A DNA stretch of 64,000 nucleotides from Bacillota bacterium (lineage in GTDB: Bacteria > Bacillota > Desulfotomaculia > Desulfotomaculales > Ammonificaceae): positions 124,001 to 188,000 of the forward strand of contig JBFMBK010000001.1 in the NCBI GenBank assembly GCA_040755295.1, in the 5' to 3' direction. The notes under the pieces are model-generated. The model was not told the origin of the DNA and searched no databases. It was given only the letters and a program-made list of their open reading frames with translations. Positions 17,700-26,632 of this stretch are shown piece after piece. Position numbers and translations under genes: made by a program. Position 1 is the first letter of the stretch. Every line of letters begins with the position of its first letter.

Positions 17700-18115
17700 T
17701 GCTAACACTGCTTCTAGGGATTTTGTTCGTTTTACTCACGGCGTTTTGCGGCTACTTCCTGTGGTTTATCTTCCGTTTCAAACGGCAGCAGGATTTTGAC
17801 GCCCATTTTCAGGAAGCGGTTACCGTTGAGGAACTTGATCTCGAGGGGCGTTTGGTGAACATCGGAAGTCAGCTTGAAACCTTAACGGCCATCTGCATGG
17901 AACTAAAGGAACGCCTCCAGGGGGTTGAGCGCCAGGCGGGTGAGGTTCTGAGGCGCCAGTCGACCGTAAGGGGGGAGCTCAGTCCGTACGAGATGGTCTA
18001 TAAGGCCTTCGAACGGGGGAAGAAGGTAACGGAACTAGCCCGGGACTTCGGGCGAAGTAAGGGCGAAATCGAGTTAATGCTGAATCTAAGGGAAATTAAG
18101 AAAAAGGAGGGATAA
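17699..18115 (+). CDS. YlxL/DUF6115-like membrane-anchored small protein
   Basis: 138 aa: one N-terminal membrane helix (residues 2-26), a coiled-coil middle with heptads (about 45-90) and a C-terminal helix-turn-helix-like end (Y-E-M-V-Y-K-A-F-E-R-G, then I-E-L-M-L-N-L-R). It fits the small protein that follows sigD in Bacillus and Clostridia fla operons. A role in regulating sigma-D is suggested by position only. Confidence 0.75.
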   Translation: MLTLLLGILFVLLTAFCGYFLWFIFRFKRQQDFDAHFQEAVTVEELDLEGRLVNIGSQLETLTAICMELKERLQGVERQAGEVLRRQSTVRGELSPYEMVYKAFERGKKVTELARDFGRSKGEIELMLNLREIKKKEG

Positions 18116-18117
18116 CC

Positions 18118-18864
18118 GTGCTCCGCGGAATTTATAACGCAGCTTCGGGCCTGAACCAGCAACAGAAGGAGATAGAGGTTGCCGGACATAACATCGCGAA
18201 TGTTTCTACCACAGGGTTCAAGCCCAGCCGTATCAATTCGGGGAGTTTTCCGGTCGTGCTTTTAACACGGATGCAGACCGGGAAGGAACCGGCAGGCATC
18301 GGTCAGACTTCTTACGGTACACAGATGGTGGTTCAGGTTACAAGATTCGACCAGGGGCCGTTGGAAAGCACGGGGTCCCCGATGGATGTTGCGCTGATGG
18401 GCGATGGTTTTCTGGTGGCGGATACCGCGGACGGTGAGCGTTATTTCCGCGGCGGTACGCTATGTATCGATAGTGAGGGTTATCTTGCTACCGTATCGGG
18501 AGATAAGATTCTTGGCGAGAACGGGCCGATTGAGATTACGAACGGCAAACCGGAGATCTCCCCTGACGGAGGAGTAACCGTGGACCGGCAGACCGTCGGA
18601 AAGCTAAGGGTCGTCGAATTCGCAGACAGGGATCAACTGGTCAACGAGGGACATGGTTATTTCAGCGCTGACGGGACCGTGCCGGATGACTCTGCTGCCA
18701 CGGTCGTTCAACAGGGTTATCTCGAAGCATCCGGAGTAAATGTTGCAGATGAATTAACCAGGCTGATCGAAGGATTGCGTGCCTACCAGTTAAGCCAGCG
18801 TGCTTTGCGAACCCAGGACGAAACCCTTTCCAGAGCCATAAACGAAGTAGGAAAGGTGCGCTAA
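18118..18864 (+). CDS. flgG: FlgF/FlgG-type flagellar rod protein
   Basis: 248 aa with the rod/hook family N-terminus (Y-N-A-A-S-G-L-N-Q-Q, then N-I-A-N-V-S-T-T-G-F-K), the central M-G-D-G-F-L-V-A motif and a C-terminal V-Q-Q-G-Y-L-E-A-S-G-V-N-V motif characteristic of FlgF/FlgG. FlgF versus FlgG cannot be decided from this gene alone. GTG 18118 follows AAGGAGG. It is the last gene before a repeat-filled gap and the chemotaxis genes. Confidence 0.88.
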   Translation: MLRGIYNAASGLNQQQKEIEVAGHNIANVSTTGFKPSRINSGSFPVVLLTRMQTGKEPAGIGQTSYGTQMVVQVTRFDQGPLESTGSPMDVALMGDGFLVADTADGERYFRGGTLCIDSEGYLATVSGDKILGENGPIEITNGKPEISPDGGVTVDRQTVGKLRVVEFADRDQLVNEGHGYFSADGTVPDDSAATVVQQGYLEASGVNVADELTRLIEGLRAYQLSQRALRTQDETLSRAINEVGKVR

Positions 18865-18888
18865 TGCACACGCCGTGTTACCTGGTTT

Positions 18889-19081
18889 GAATTCGTGTAA
18901 CTATTCAGGTGCTCCCGAAGGGCGCGTCGATAGGCTGCGCACAGCTTTGTCGGCGCCACCGGCCGGATGCTCACGTACGTTTCGAGTACGCTCCGCTCCG
19001 CCCGGCGTCGTCCTTCGCGCTCTGCTTGCCTCTCACCGCGTTCCGTCAGTGTAATATAGGTTGAATAGTTACGAATTATTC
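18889..19081 (-). repeat. Palindromic intergenic element with terminal inverted repeats
   Basis: This 193-base copy is flanked by GAATTCGTGTAACTATTCA (18889-18907) and its near-perfect inverse TGAATAGTTACGAATTATTC (19062-19081). Read on the minus strand it contains GGAACGCGGTGAGAGGCAAG, the apical GTAC-loop-GTACGTGAGCATCCGG hairpin and a GCGCAGCCTATCGACGCGCC 3' arm. It resembles a miniature inverted-repeat element. It lies between flgF/G and cheD, points against the genes, and contains no ORF. Confidence 0.75.
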
Positions 19082-19140
19082 TAAGCGGCTAATTGGAGGG
19101 GAAAGTCTTCGAAACAGCATGGGGACTTGAGGCCGGTATT

Positions 19141-19623
19141 ATGCAGGAAATACAGGTTGGTATAGCCGATTATAAGGTTGGCAGGGAACCGGTGGTCTTA
19201 ATCACGCTCGGACTGGGTTCGTGCGTCGGAGTAGCCCTATATGACCCTCGCAACAAAATCGGCGGGTTGCTTCACGTTATGCTGCCGAGGATGGAGGATT
19301 TCGGGAAGGAAGGTAAACTGGCCAAGTTTGCGGATCGGGGTATACCGGTGCTCTTGAAAGAGGTTCTAAAGTTTGGCGCCGACCGGCGGTTGATCCAGGC
19401 CAAGATAGCGGGAGGAGCGCAGATGTTTCAAGGCACCGACAGCAAGTTCCAGCTGAATATAGGGGAACGGAACATAGATATGGTCCGAAAAACACTGAAC
19501 AACCTCGGCATCAGAATCATTGCGGAAGATGTCGGGGGAAACAAGGGGAGGACGATGTCTTTGGATACAATGACGGGCATGGTGAAGCTAAGAATGCTTG
19601 GAGCGCAGGTTAAGGAGATTTAG
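19141..19623 (+). CDS. cheD: CheD, chemoreceptor glutamine deamidase
   Basis: About 160 aa. The catalytic Cys-His pair is visible: G-S-C-V-G-V (Cys near residue 28) and G-G-L-L-H-V-M-L-P (His near 45), with the conserved K-I-A-G-G-A-Q-M-F and G-x-x-G-R-x-x-x-x-D segments. CheD deamidates receptor glutamines and stimulates CheC, also encoded here. Start ATG 19141 fits the family; in-frame TTGs at 19093 and 19126 add residues without a placed SD. Confidence 0.93.
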   Translation: MQEIQVGIADYKVGREPVVLITLGLGSCVGVALYDPRNKIGGLLHVMLPRMEDFGKEGKLAKFADRGIPVLLKEVLKFGADRRLIQAKIAGGAQMFQGTDSKFQLNIGERNIDMVRKTLNNLGIRIIAEDVGGNKGRTMSLDTMTGMVKLRMLGAQVKEI

Positions 19624-19629
19624 GCCGGT

Positions 19630-20442
19630 ATGGATTTCGATACTTTTAGACGAAACGTGTGCGCTACTTTTCGGCTGGACCTATCCAGCTACAAAGAAAC
19701 GCAACTCAAACGCCGTATCGGCAACCTGATGCTTCAGCGCAACCTTACGGACTACGCTGATTATTACCAGCTTTTACGTCGGGATGAGGGTGCTTTCCAG
19801 GAGTTGATGGACTACTTTACCATAAACGTTACCGAATTCTTTCGCGATCCGGTAAAGTTTAAGTTACTTGAAGAGAAAATTGTTCCGGAGCTTTTGAACA
19901 GACGCCAGGTTCTCAGGGTGTGGAGCGCCGCGTGCTCCAGCGGCGCGGAGCCTTACTCCGCGGCCATGATCCTCGAGGATCTCACCCCGGGCAAGCTTCA
20001 TCATATTGAAGCGACCGATATTGACCGGACCGTACTGGAGTTGGCGGAAAGAGGAGTTTATTCAGCCGATTTACTGCGGAACGTCTCTCCCGCGAGGCGC
20101 GCCAGGTACTTTCAGGAAGAGAACGGACAGTACCGTTTACACGAGCAACTAAGAAAAAGGGTGGCTTTCAGGTACCATGATTTGTTAAAAGATCCTTACA
20201 AAAAGGGATTTGACTTAATTATTTGCCGAAATGTGCAGATATACTTTACAAAGGAAGCTCAAGACAGGGTGAATAAAATGTTGAGCAGCGTCCTTAATCC
20301 CGGGGGTTATCTTTTCGTAGGGTCGAGTGAGACCATCTTTAACTACCGGGAACTGAACCTGGAAAAAAATTCGCACACTTTTTACCGAAAAGTTGAAAGT
20401 GGCAGCGGCAGGGGAGGGTGTTCTATTGGAGCAATACGTTGA
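19630..20442 (+). CDS. cheR: CheR, chemoreceptor glutamate methyltransferase
   Basis: 270 aa with the CheR all-alpha N-terminal domain (Y-K-x-x-Q-L-K-R-R-I near residue 21) and an AdoMet-dependent methyltransferase domain (R-V-W-S-A-A-C-S-S-G-A-E-P-Y-S near 96; I-C-R-N-V-Q-I-Y-F near 197). It methylates receptor glutamates during adaptation. The partner methylesterase CheB is not in the window. It overlaps cheC by 17 bases. Confidence 0.95.
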   Translation: MDFDTFRRNVCATFRLDLSSYKETQLKRRIGNLMLQRNLTDYADYYQLLRRDEGAFQELMDYFTINVTEFFRDPVKFKLLEEKIVPELLNRRQVLRVWSAACSSGAEPYSAAMILEDLTPGKLHHIEATDIDRTVLELAERGVYSADLLRNVSPARRARYFQEENGQYRLHEQLRKRVAFRYHDLLKDPYKKGFDLIICRNVQIYFTKEAQDRVNKMLSSVLNPGGYLFVGSSETIFNYRELNLEKNSHTFYRKVESGSGRGGCSIGAIR

Positions 20443-21025
20443 TGCCCTGCAGGAGATAGGTAATATCGGCATCGGCAATGCCGCCACGGCGCTTGCCACT
20501 TTTCTGAGTGCGAAGGTGAAAATTACCGTGCCGAAAGCCGTTTTGGTGCCGGTTGAAGACGTTTTTCAGGTTATTGGAGGGATTGAAAACTCGGTAGCCG
20601 CTGTAGTACAGCGGGTTGAAGGGGACCTGAGCGGAACACTGCTGTTCTTCTTTCCTGAAGCGAACGCTCTCAGCCTTATTTCCCAGCTTTTAGGGCATTC
20701 TACGGAATCAATGAATGAAATCGACGGGATGGGGCAGTCCGTGATAAAAGAAGTGGGCAATATCCTTACCGGTTCTTTCCTAACCGCTATCAGCGTAATG
20801 ACCCAACTTACAATTGTCCCGTCGGTGCCGATGTTTACGTTCGACATGCTGGGATCAATAATCAGCAGTTCGCTCCTGTGCACAGGTATGCTTGAGGACC
20901 AGGTCTTGTTAATAGAGACGGAACTATCGGAAGAAGATCACCTTGCTTCCGGCGAGTTCATTTTCTTCTTTAACATCGGTTCGCTTAATACGCTGCTCGC
21001 AAGTTTGGGCCTGTTGGAAAATTAA
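20426..21025 (+). CDS. cheC: CheC, CheY-P phosphatase
   Basis: 200 aa with the two CheC/CheX/FliY phosphatase motifs: E-I-G-N-I-G-I-G-N-A-A-T-A-L-A near residue 9 and E-V-G-N-I-L-T-G-S-F near 110. CheC dephosphorylates CheY-P and is held by CheD, linking output to adaptation. TTG 20426 is chosen because GGGGAGGG lies seven bases upstream within the end of cheR. Confidence 0.94.
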   Translation: MEQYVDALQEIGNIGIGNAATALATFLSAKVKITVPKAVLVPVEDVFQVIGGIENSVAAVVQRVEGDLSGTLLFFFPEANALSLISQLLGHSTESMNEIDGMGQSVIKEVGNILTGSFLTAISVMTQLTIVPSVPMFTFDMLGSIISSSLLCTGMLEDQVLLIETELSEEDHLASGEFIFFFNIGSLNTLLASLGLLEN

Positions 21026-21039
21026 GAGGAGGGATATTC

Positions 21040-21411
21040 TTGGGAAAGAAGGTCTTGATTGTCGATGATGCAGCCTTCATGCGGATGATGATCAAAAACA
21101 TCATCACCAAGAGCGGTTATGAGGTTGTAGGCGAAGCGGAGAACGGGATGGTAGCGCTTGAGCTTTACAAAGAATCAAAACCAGACCTGGTGACGATGGA
21201 CATTACCATGCCGGAGATGGACGGTATTTCCGGGGTCAAAGCGATAAGATCCGTGGATCCCAAAGCGAACATCATAATGGTGAGCGCGATGGGACAGCAG
21301 GCGATGGTAATGGAGGCCATTCAGGCCGGGGCAAAGGACTTTATTGTAAAGCCGTTCCAGCAGGAGCGGATCTTACAGGCGATGGAAAGAGTGCTCGCCA
21401 GAGCGGAGTAA
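21040..21411 (+). CDS. cheY: CheY, chemotaxis response regulator
   Basis: 123 aa single receiver domain with acidic pocket D-D near residues 8-9, phospho-acceptor Asp in V-T-M-D-I-T-M-P-E-M-D-G near 52, and conserved Lys in F-I-V-K-P-F near 107. CheY-P binds FliM/FliY to switch the motor. TTG 21040 follows AGAGGAGGG with seven-base spacing. It lies between its phosphatase CheC and its target FliM. Confidence 0.96.
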   Translation: MGKKVLIVDDAAFMRMMIKNIITKSGYEVVGEAENGMVALELYKESKPDLVTMDITMPEMDGISGVKAIRSVDPKANIIMVSAMGQQAMVMEAIQAGAKDFIVKPFQQERILQAMERVLARAE

Positions 21412-21430
21412 GAGCAAAGAGGGGATAATA

Positions 21431-22423
21431 GTGCCTGAAGTCCTGTCGCAGGATGAGATCGATACGTTGTTATCGGCCCTTTCCACCGGTCAGATAAAAC
21501 CGGAGGAGACGCAAACTACGGCCGCAGTTCCAGCATCGAAAAGGTATGATTTTAGGCGCCCAAACAAATTCTCAAAGGACCAGCTGCGAACACTGCACAT
21601 ACTTCACGAGAATCTGGCCCGAATTTTGTCTGGGTTTCTTTCAGGCTATTTACGGACCAATATTTCCGTCACGGTAAGTTCTGTGGAGCAGTTTACCTTT
21701 GACGACTTTATCCGTTCGCTGCCGATGCCCACGCGGGTTAGTATTTTTAGCCTGAAGCCTTTAAAGGGAATGGCGGTAATGGAAACCAACCCGAACTTTC
21801 TGCTTCCGGTGGTCGATCTTCTGTTCGGCGGTTTAGGTGAGATGCCGAAGCGGATCCGGGAACTGACGGATATTGAGATCTCAGTGGCAAAGAAACTTAA
21901 CGCTAAGCTTCTGGAAAACTTGAGCTTCGCCTGGTCCGATGTTTTTGCGGTTACACCGGAGATCGAAGCGGTGGAAAGCAACCCTCGCCTTCAACAGGTG
22001 ATCTCGCCGAGCGAGGTGGTCGCGGTCGTAGCATTTACGACGGTGGTGGGAACAGACGCCCGGGGGCTTATAAACCTTTGTCTGCCTTATGTTACCCTGG
22101 AACCGGTCTTGGCTCAGCTTTCAAGTTATTATCACGCAGGATCCATCGGTTTTCAAGAGGGATCGTCCGAGAAGGAGTTGTTGTACTGGGTAAACCAGGT
22201 GCCGGTTGAACTGACTGTTCTGACGGGTGAAACCGAAATAACGGTACGGGAGTTCCTGAACCTCCAGTTACAGGACATCATTCCGCTAAGCAGCGGCGTT
22301 AACCAGGATCTTGAGGTTTATACGGGGGGCCTCTTGCGGTATTACGCCCAGGCCGGAACCGTCGGGCGGCATCTCGGAGTACAGATAACCTCGCTTGCGG
22401 AAGGGGGTAAAGCTTTTGGCTGA
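21431..22423 (+). CDS. fliM: FliM, motor switch protein and CheY-P receptor
   Basis: 330 aa: N-terminal CheY-P-binding peptide (L-S-Q-D-E-I-D-T-L-L), a CheC-like middle domain (Y-D-F-R-R-P-N-K-F, L-L-F-G-G-L-G) and a C-terminal SpoA domain (V-E-L-T-V-L-T-G-E-T). It is the middle C-ring subunit. GTG 21431 follows AGAGGGGA. Its place next to cheY instead of after fliL is a rearrangement relative to Bacillus subtilis. It overlaps fliY by eight bases. Confidence 0.96.
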   Translation: MPEVLSQDEIDTLLSALSTGQIKPEETQTTAAVPASKRYDFRRPNKFSKDQLRTLHILHENLARILSGFLSGYLRTNISVTVSSVEQFTFDDFIRSLPMPTRVSIFSLKPLKGMAVMETNPNFLLPVVDLLFGGLGEMPKRIRELTDIEISVAKKLNAKLLENLSFAWSDVFAVTPEIEAVESNPRLQQVISPSEVVAVVAFTTVVGTDARGLINLCLPYVTLEPVLAQLSSYYHAGSIGFQEGSSEKELLYWVNQVPVELTVLTGETEITVREFLNLQLQDIIPLSSGVNQDLEVYTGGLLRYYAQAGTVGRHLGVQITSLAEGGKAFG

Positions 22424-23585
22424 TAAGTTGCTGATGCAGGAAGAGATAGACGCGCTTCTGAGCATGAATCCGGAGCAGAATCCTGACGAGTCCCAGACTG
22501 AAGTGTCCCAGGCTGAAGGTTCGGCGGAAGCTTCTTCTCCCGCCGCTTCTTACGACAGCGTCTTCACTGGTGAAGAAAAAGACGCTCTCGGCGAAATCGG
22601 GAACATTTCCATGGGTTCTGCTGCCACCTGTCTTTCCGAGATCCTTAATCGAAAGGTCAGCATTACCTACCCACGGGTCAGTGTGTCCGGTTACGATGAC
22701 CTGGTAAAGGGCTTCGTCGTCCCGTATACGGCCATCAAGGTTCGTTATACCGAAGGCCTCACGGGTTCGAGTTTTCTGGTTATCAAGACCGATGACGTGG
22801 CGATAATCGCCGACCTTATGATGGGGGGGGACGGACATAATCCCCCCGCCGAATTAGGCGAACTGGAACTGAGTGCGGTTTCCGAGGCGATGAACCAGAT
22901 GATGGGCGCCGCAGCCACGTCTATGGCCGATATGTATAAGAAGTTAATAAGTATCGCTCCGCCCGAAGCCACTGTTTTCAGTCAGGATGAGTGGGCCGGG
23001 CACGTGGATTTAGGGGTGGAGGACCCCATCGTCGTTGTATCCTTCAAGATGACCATAGGTGAGCTTCTTGACACCGAATTCATGCAGATAAAGGGTGTTT
23101 CAGAGGCAAAGGAGGAAGTTTCTCTCCTGTGGCAGGGTGTTGTGCCGCGGTCGAAAGACATGCCGGATACTCCGGAAGAAGCCATAGAGACACAAATTGA
23201 AGATCTGGAAGGGACGGAATCGCCGGAGGAACAACCGGTTCTGCCGGTTGGCCCTGCGCCGTCACCGAAAGCCGCACCGGCGGAACGCACCGCCGCCGTA
23301 CCGTCCAATATTGACCAAACCAAGCTGGATCTTATTCTGGACATACCGCTCAAAGTAACCGTGGTTTTAGGGCGGACGAGGCGGCCGATTAAGGATGTTC
23401 TGGCTCTCGGGCCCGGGAATATCGTGGAACTGGCGACGCTGGCCGACGAACCGGTGGAGGTTTTGGTCAACGGTACGCTTGTGGCCCGGGGAGAGGTAGT
23501 CGTTGTCAACGAGAATTTTGGTGTTCAAATCACCAGCATCATCACTCCCCAGGAAAGACTCCTGTACCTCAGTAGCAAAAGCTGA
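22416..23585 (+). CDS. fliY: FliY, switch protein with CheC-like phosphatase domain
   Basis: About 389 aa: N-terminal L-M-Q-E-E-I-D-A-L-L peptide, CheC-type motifs (E-I-G-N-I-S-M-G-S-A-A-T near residue 59; S-E-A-M-N-Q-M-M-G near 158), a Pro/Glu-rich linker and a C-terminal SpoA (FliN-like) domain (L-D-I-P-L-K-V-T-V-V-L-G). FliY hydrolyses CheY-P at the motor and serves as the FliN homologue. Start TTG 22416 has AAGGGGG eight bases upstream. A separate FliN is encoded at 7898. Confidence 0.94.
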   Translation: MADKLLMQEEIDALLSMNPEQNPDESQTEVSQAEGSAEASSPAASYDSVFTGEEKDALGEIGNISMGSAATCLSEILNRKVSITYPRVSVSGYDDLVKGFVVPYTAIKVRYTEGLTGSSFLVIKTDDVAIIADLMMGGDGHNPPAELGELELSAVSEAMNQMMGAAATSMADMYKKLISIAPPEATVFSQDEWAGHVDLGVEDPIVVVSFKMTIGELLDTEFMQIKGVSEAKEEVSLLWQGVVPRSKDMPDTPEEAIETQIEDLEGTESPEEQPVLPVGPAPSPKAAPAERTAAVPSNIDQTKLDLILDIPLKVTVVLGRTRRPIKDVLALGPGNIVELATLADEPVEVLVNGTLVARGEVVVVNENFGVQITSIITPQERLLYLSSKS

Positions 23586-23689
23586 CCATTGACAGCCACA
23601 GAACCGTCAAATAATATAAATGTATCTATTCGGGCGTCCCGTCGTCAGGCGTGACGATGGCTGCGCATTTCGGATGTTGGATGAATGAG

Positions 23690-23785
23690 GTAAAAGTCGG
23701 ATTTCTTAGAGGAATTCGCTGCTGCGAATTCCCCCGTTGAGTCTGACCTCTGATTTCCGGGTTCCGACATCTGAATTCAGTATGC
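23690..23785. repeat. EcoRI-site hairpin repeat (third repeat family)
   Basis: The core GGAATTCGCTGCTGCGAATT is a perfect-arm hairpin, flanked by AAAGTCGGATTTC and TCTGACCTCTGATTTCCGGG with TTCCGACATCTGAATTC. The same plan occurs at 28335-28445, 48060-48172 and 59415-59525. The remainder of the 292-base gap between fliY and the next gene shows no clear terminator or promoter. Confidence 0.65.
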
Positions 23786-23877
23786 TCCGCGTAGTCCCGG
23801 TTCAGTTTTGCTGTAGAGCACGGGCCGGCGCCGGATGGGCGTCTTCCGACCTCCCGAGCGGCGGTCTTTGTACGTTT

Positions 23878-26325
23878 ATGAGCACACTTAATAAGGTGGT
23901 AGAAGAAGTGAGCAAAGCTCAGGTTAGTCGAACATCTGTTGCTGCGCCGAAGACGGCGCAAGTTCCGTTCTCGCATCAGGTGGCCTTTTGGGGAATAGCG
24001 GGCCTTCTGTTTTTTACCCCGTTCTTCAGGGGGCTTTTCTTCCCCCCGGAGCAAGAAAAAGCGATGATAGTGGCGGCCTTATCCTTCTGGCTGGTGTATT
24101 TCGGGCTTTGGCTGCGTAATAAAACCCGGTTTTTCGAACAGCCGCTCGACTGGCTGGTTTTCGGACTTCCGGCGGCTTACTGCCTCAGTGCCTTCGTTGC
24201 GGTAAACCAGGGGCTTGCGGTTAACGAAATCGTAAAAGCCGGAATATGTTTTACGGCTTTCTGGAGTGTCTCGCGCCTGGTGACCGAAGAAGAGGTAGTT
24301 CGGCGGATACTGAAAGTGATATGGGCAAGCGGTGTATTTGTCGCCCTTGCCGGGTTGGGGACGGCCACAGGCATAATAAACATCAGGGACGGTTTCCTCT
24401 CCGGACGGATCTATGCTTCCTTCCAGTATCCGAACGCTCTCGCCAGCTACCTGCTGTGCGTTCTCATCCTCGGCGCTTACCTGTGGGTTTACTCGCTGGA
24501 ACGCGGAAGCGGGAGCCTGAAAGAGATCTGGCCCGCAAGACCCGGCTGGGTCGACCGCCTGGGTTTCATGTCCTATCTGTACGCCGCGGGCAACTTCCTC
24601 ATCGCGGCCGTCTTCTGGGGAGCGAAATCCAACGGCGGTATTCTTACGCTTATCATTATCTCGCTCCTAATGGTCTTCGGCGTGCCGCGGGAGAAAAGAA
24701 CGGTGCTTTTCCTCCACGCCTTACAGGTCGGCATTCCCGGTCTTTTTGTCGTCTTACAGTTTATTAACGAGGCAACGGCCAAGCATTTCAATGCGGCCTG
24801 GTTGTGGGTACTCCTTGGCTTGGTTGTGGCCGTGGGAGTTCAGGTATTCCACGACCTTTTACTTAAGGGGAAGATTAAAAGGATTCGGATCCCCGTCTGG
24901 ACCTGGGGTGCGGGTCTTGCGGTTCTGGCGGCCGCGGTCGCCGCAACCCTTGTGCTGCGGCCGAGTCTCTTACAGAAGCTTCAGGCGCTGATTCATTTCC
25001 GCAACGCCGTCGAGCGGTTGTACTTCTACCGCGACGCGCTGGAAATGATTTTTGCCCGGCCCGTTCTGGGCTGGGGCGGCGGCGGCTGGCAGGAAGCCTA
25101 CCGTCACTTTCAGCATTATCTTTACAATTCCACGCAGGTTCACGGCTACTACTTTCAGGTGGGAGTGGAAACAGGGATCATCGGCCTTCTTATAATCATC
25201 GGCATCTGGCTGGCTTTTCTGATGAGGGCCCACCGGATTTTCCACGGCGCGGGTAAGGACACCGGGCGGCGCTTCCTGGTGGCGATGTTGACATCCGCCG
25301 CGCTCAGTGTCGGTATTCACGCGGCTGTTGATTTCAACCTTTCGCTTACGGCGCTGGCGCTGGTGTTGTTCGCCCTGTTCGGGATTGTTGCCGGGTTAAA
25401 ACGGGCTTATGAAGAAAAACCGACAACCGAAATTAAGTCGGAGAAGAAGCTGCGCCGGGCGAAGAAACCGGTCAATCCCACGCCGCTGGTCGCGGTCTCC
25501 GCGGTTACTCTGGTCTTTGTCTGCGGCGTTTTCAGTCTAATGACGGCAAACAACCATGCCCTAAAAGCGGATGCCGCTCTTCAACAGAAGAGCCTGGATA
25601 AAGGGCTGAAAGCAATGATGGCGGCGCGACGCTGCAACCCATTCAACGCGGAGTACGACGCCTTGATCAGCCGTATCTACCTTGCGCAGGGCAATTACGA
25701 GCAGGCGCTGCAGGCTGCTGATTCCGCCGTCAGAAAGAGTAAGTACAGTTCCGTGCGCCTTGCGGAGCTGGCTTCGGCTTACCAGAACACCGGACGTTAC
25801 GAAGATGCCGTTACCGCCGCTGAAAAGGCGGTGGCCGACGCTCCTTTCCAGATCCAGTGGTATGACAACCTTTCGCGCGTGACCTTTGTGTCGGGCTACA
25901 TGCAGTTAAACGACAAGAAGCCGGCTAAGGCAAAGCCTCTGTTTGAACGCGCGGTCTCAGTACCGGGCATGATAAGGTCGAAGATGACCGCCGTAACAGC
26001 GGAGGAGCGGCGGCTTTGGGTAGTGGCGCCGCTTATGGAGCCTACGCTTACGGTTAAGATGAATGCCGGAGGGGCGCTGTGTTTCCTTGGACGCCTGGCT
26101 GAGTCTGCCAAGCTGCTGGACGAGGCATTAAAAGAGGTCGAAAAAGAGGGTGTCAGTGAGCAGGAGAAAGAAATGTACGCCGAGGGGTGCCTTTGGCGCG
26201 CGCTTGCGGCCGATAAACAAGGGGACAAGTCCTTGTCGCAGCAATACCTCGAAAAGGGTAAACAGCATGTTCCCGATGTGGAAGCCTGGTACGCGCAAGT
26301 TGAGAAACTGCCCCCTGTTAAGTAG
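23878..26325 (+). CDS. O-antigen ligase/polymerase-like membrane protein with TPRs
   Basis: About 815 aa. At least ten hydrophobic helices span residues 30-515, with a Wzy_C/O-antigen-ligase region (R-P-V-L-G-W-G-G-G-G-W-Q-E-A-Y, then Q-V-H-G-Y-Y-F-Q-V-G-V-E-T-G). A charged linker (E-K-K-L-R-R-A-K-K), another helix and an extracytoplasmic TPR domain (about 565-800) follow. Such proteins transfer or polymerise lipid-linked glycans; a link to flagellar or surface glycosylation is only a guess. ATG 23878 has a weak SD; GTG 23908 with AAGGTGG upstream is a good alternative. Confidence 0.82.
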   Translation: MSTLNKVVEEVSKAQVSRTSVAAPKTAQVPFSHQVAFWGIAGLLFFTPFFRGLFFPPEQEKAMIVAALSFWLVYFGLWLRNKTRFFEQPLDWLVFGLPAAYCLSAFVAVNQGLAVNEIVKAGICFTAFWSVSRLVTEEEVVRRILKVIWASGVFVALAGLGTATGIINIRDGFLSGRIYASFQYPNALASYLLCVLILGAYLWVYSLERGSGSLKEIWPARPGWVDRLGFMSYLYAAGNFLIAAVFWGAKSNGGILTLIIISLLMVFGVPREKRTVLFLHALQVGIPGLFVVLQFINEATAKHFNAAWLWVLLGLVVAVGVQVFHDLLLKGKIKRIRIPVWTWGAGLAVLAAAVAATLVLRPSLLQKLQALIHFRNAVERLYFYRDALEMIFARPVLGWGGGGWQEAYRHFQHYLYNSTQVHGYYFQVGVETGIIGLLIIIGIWLAFLMRAHRIFHGAGKDTGRRFLVAMLTSAALSVGIHAAVDFNLSLTALALVLFALFGIVAGLKRAYEEKPTTEIKSEKKLRRAKKPVNPTPLVAVSAVTLVFVCGVFSLMTANNHALKADAALQQKSLDKGLKAMMAARRCNPFNAEYDALISRIYLAQGNYEQALQAADSAVRKSKYSSVRLAELASAYQNTGRYEDAVTAAEKAVADAPFQIQWYDNLSRVTFVSGYMQLNDKKPAKAKPLFERAVSVPGMIRSKMTAVTAEERRLWVVAPLMEPTLTVKMNAGGALCFLGRLAESAKLLDEALKEVEKEGVSEQEKEMYAEGCLWRALAADKQGDKSLSQQYLEKGKQHVPDVEAWYAQVEKLPPVK

Positions 26326-26412
26326 TTCCGTCTTTTATTGAAACGGCCGTTTATCAGGAGTTTCAAAATTGAAGCGGGCGAGGTTTTACAGCCTTTCAGC
26401 AGGTTTCAGACC

Positions 26413-26441
26413 TTGACTTCAAGGATGGGTTTCGGTATACT
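26413..26441 (+). promoter_or_regulatory. Sigma-A promoter of the tRNA operon
   Basis: TTGACT (26413-26418), a 17-base spacer and TATACT (26436-26441) lie 17 bases before the mature tRNA-Asp. Both hexamers differ from consensus by one base and spacing is ideal. It probably drives tRNA-Asp, tRNA-Phe and tRNA-Gly together. Confidence 0.75.
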
Positions 26442-26457
26442 AAGTTTGTGTTTTTGC

Positions 26458-26537
26458 GGAGCTGTGGTGTAGCCTGGTTTTAACATACTGGCCTGTCAAG
26501 CCAGAGATCGCGGGTTCAAATCCCGTCAGCTCCGCCA
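26458..26537 (+). tRNA. tRNA-Asp (anticodon GTC)
   Basis: Cloverleaf: acceptor GGAGCTG paired with CAGCTCC, D-arm with a long loop (GTGTAGCCTGGTTTTAACA), anticodon stem CTGGC/GCCAG with loop CTGTCAA, T-arm GCGGGTTCAAATCCCGT, discriminator G and an encoded CCA. GTC reads Asp codons, and G73 fits tRNA-Asp. Confidence 0.95.
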
Positions 26538-26546
26538 TAAATATTC

Positions 26547-26622
<76 letters not shown>

Positions 26623-26632
26623 TTTTGGAAGT

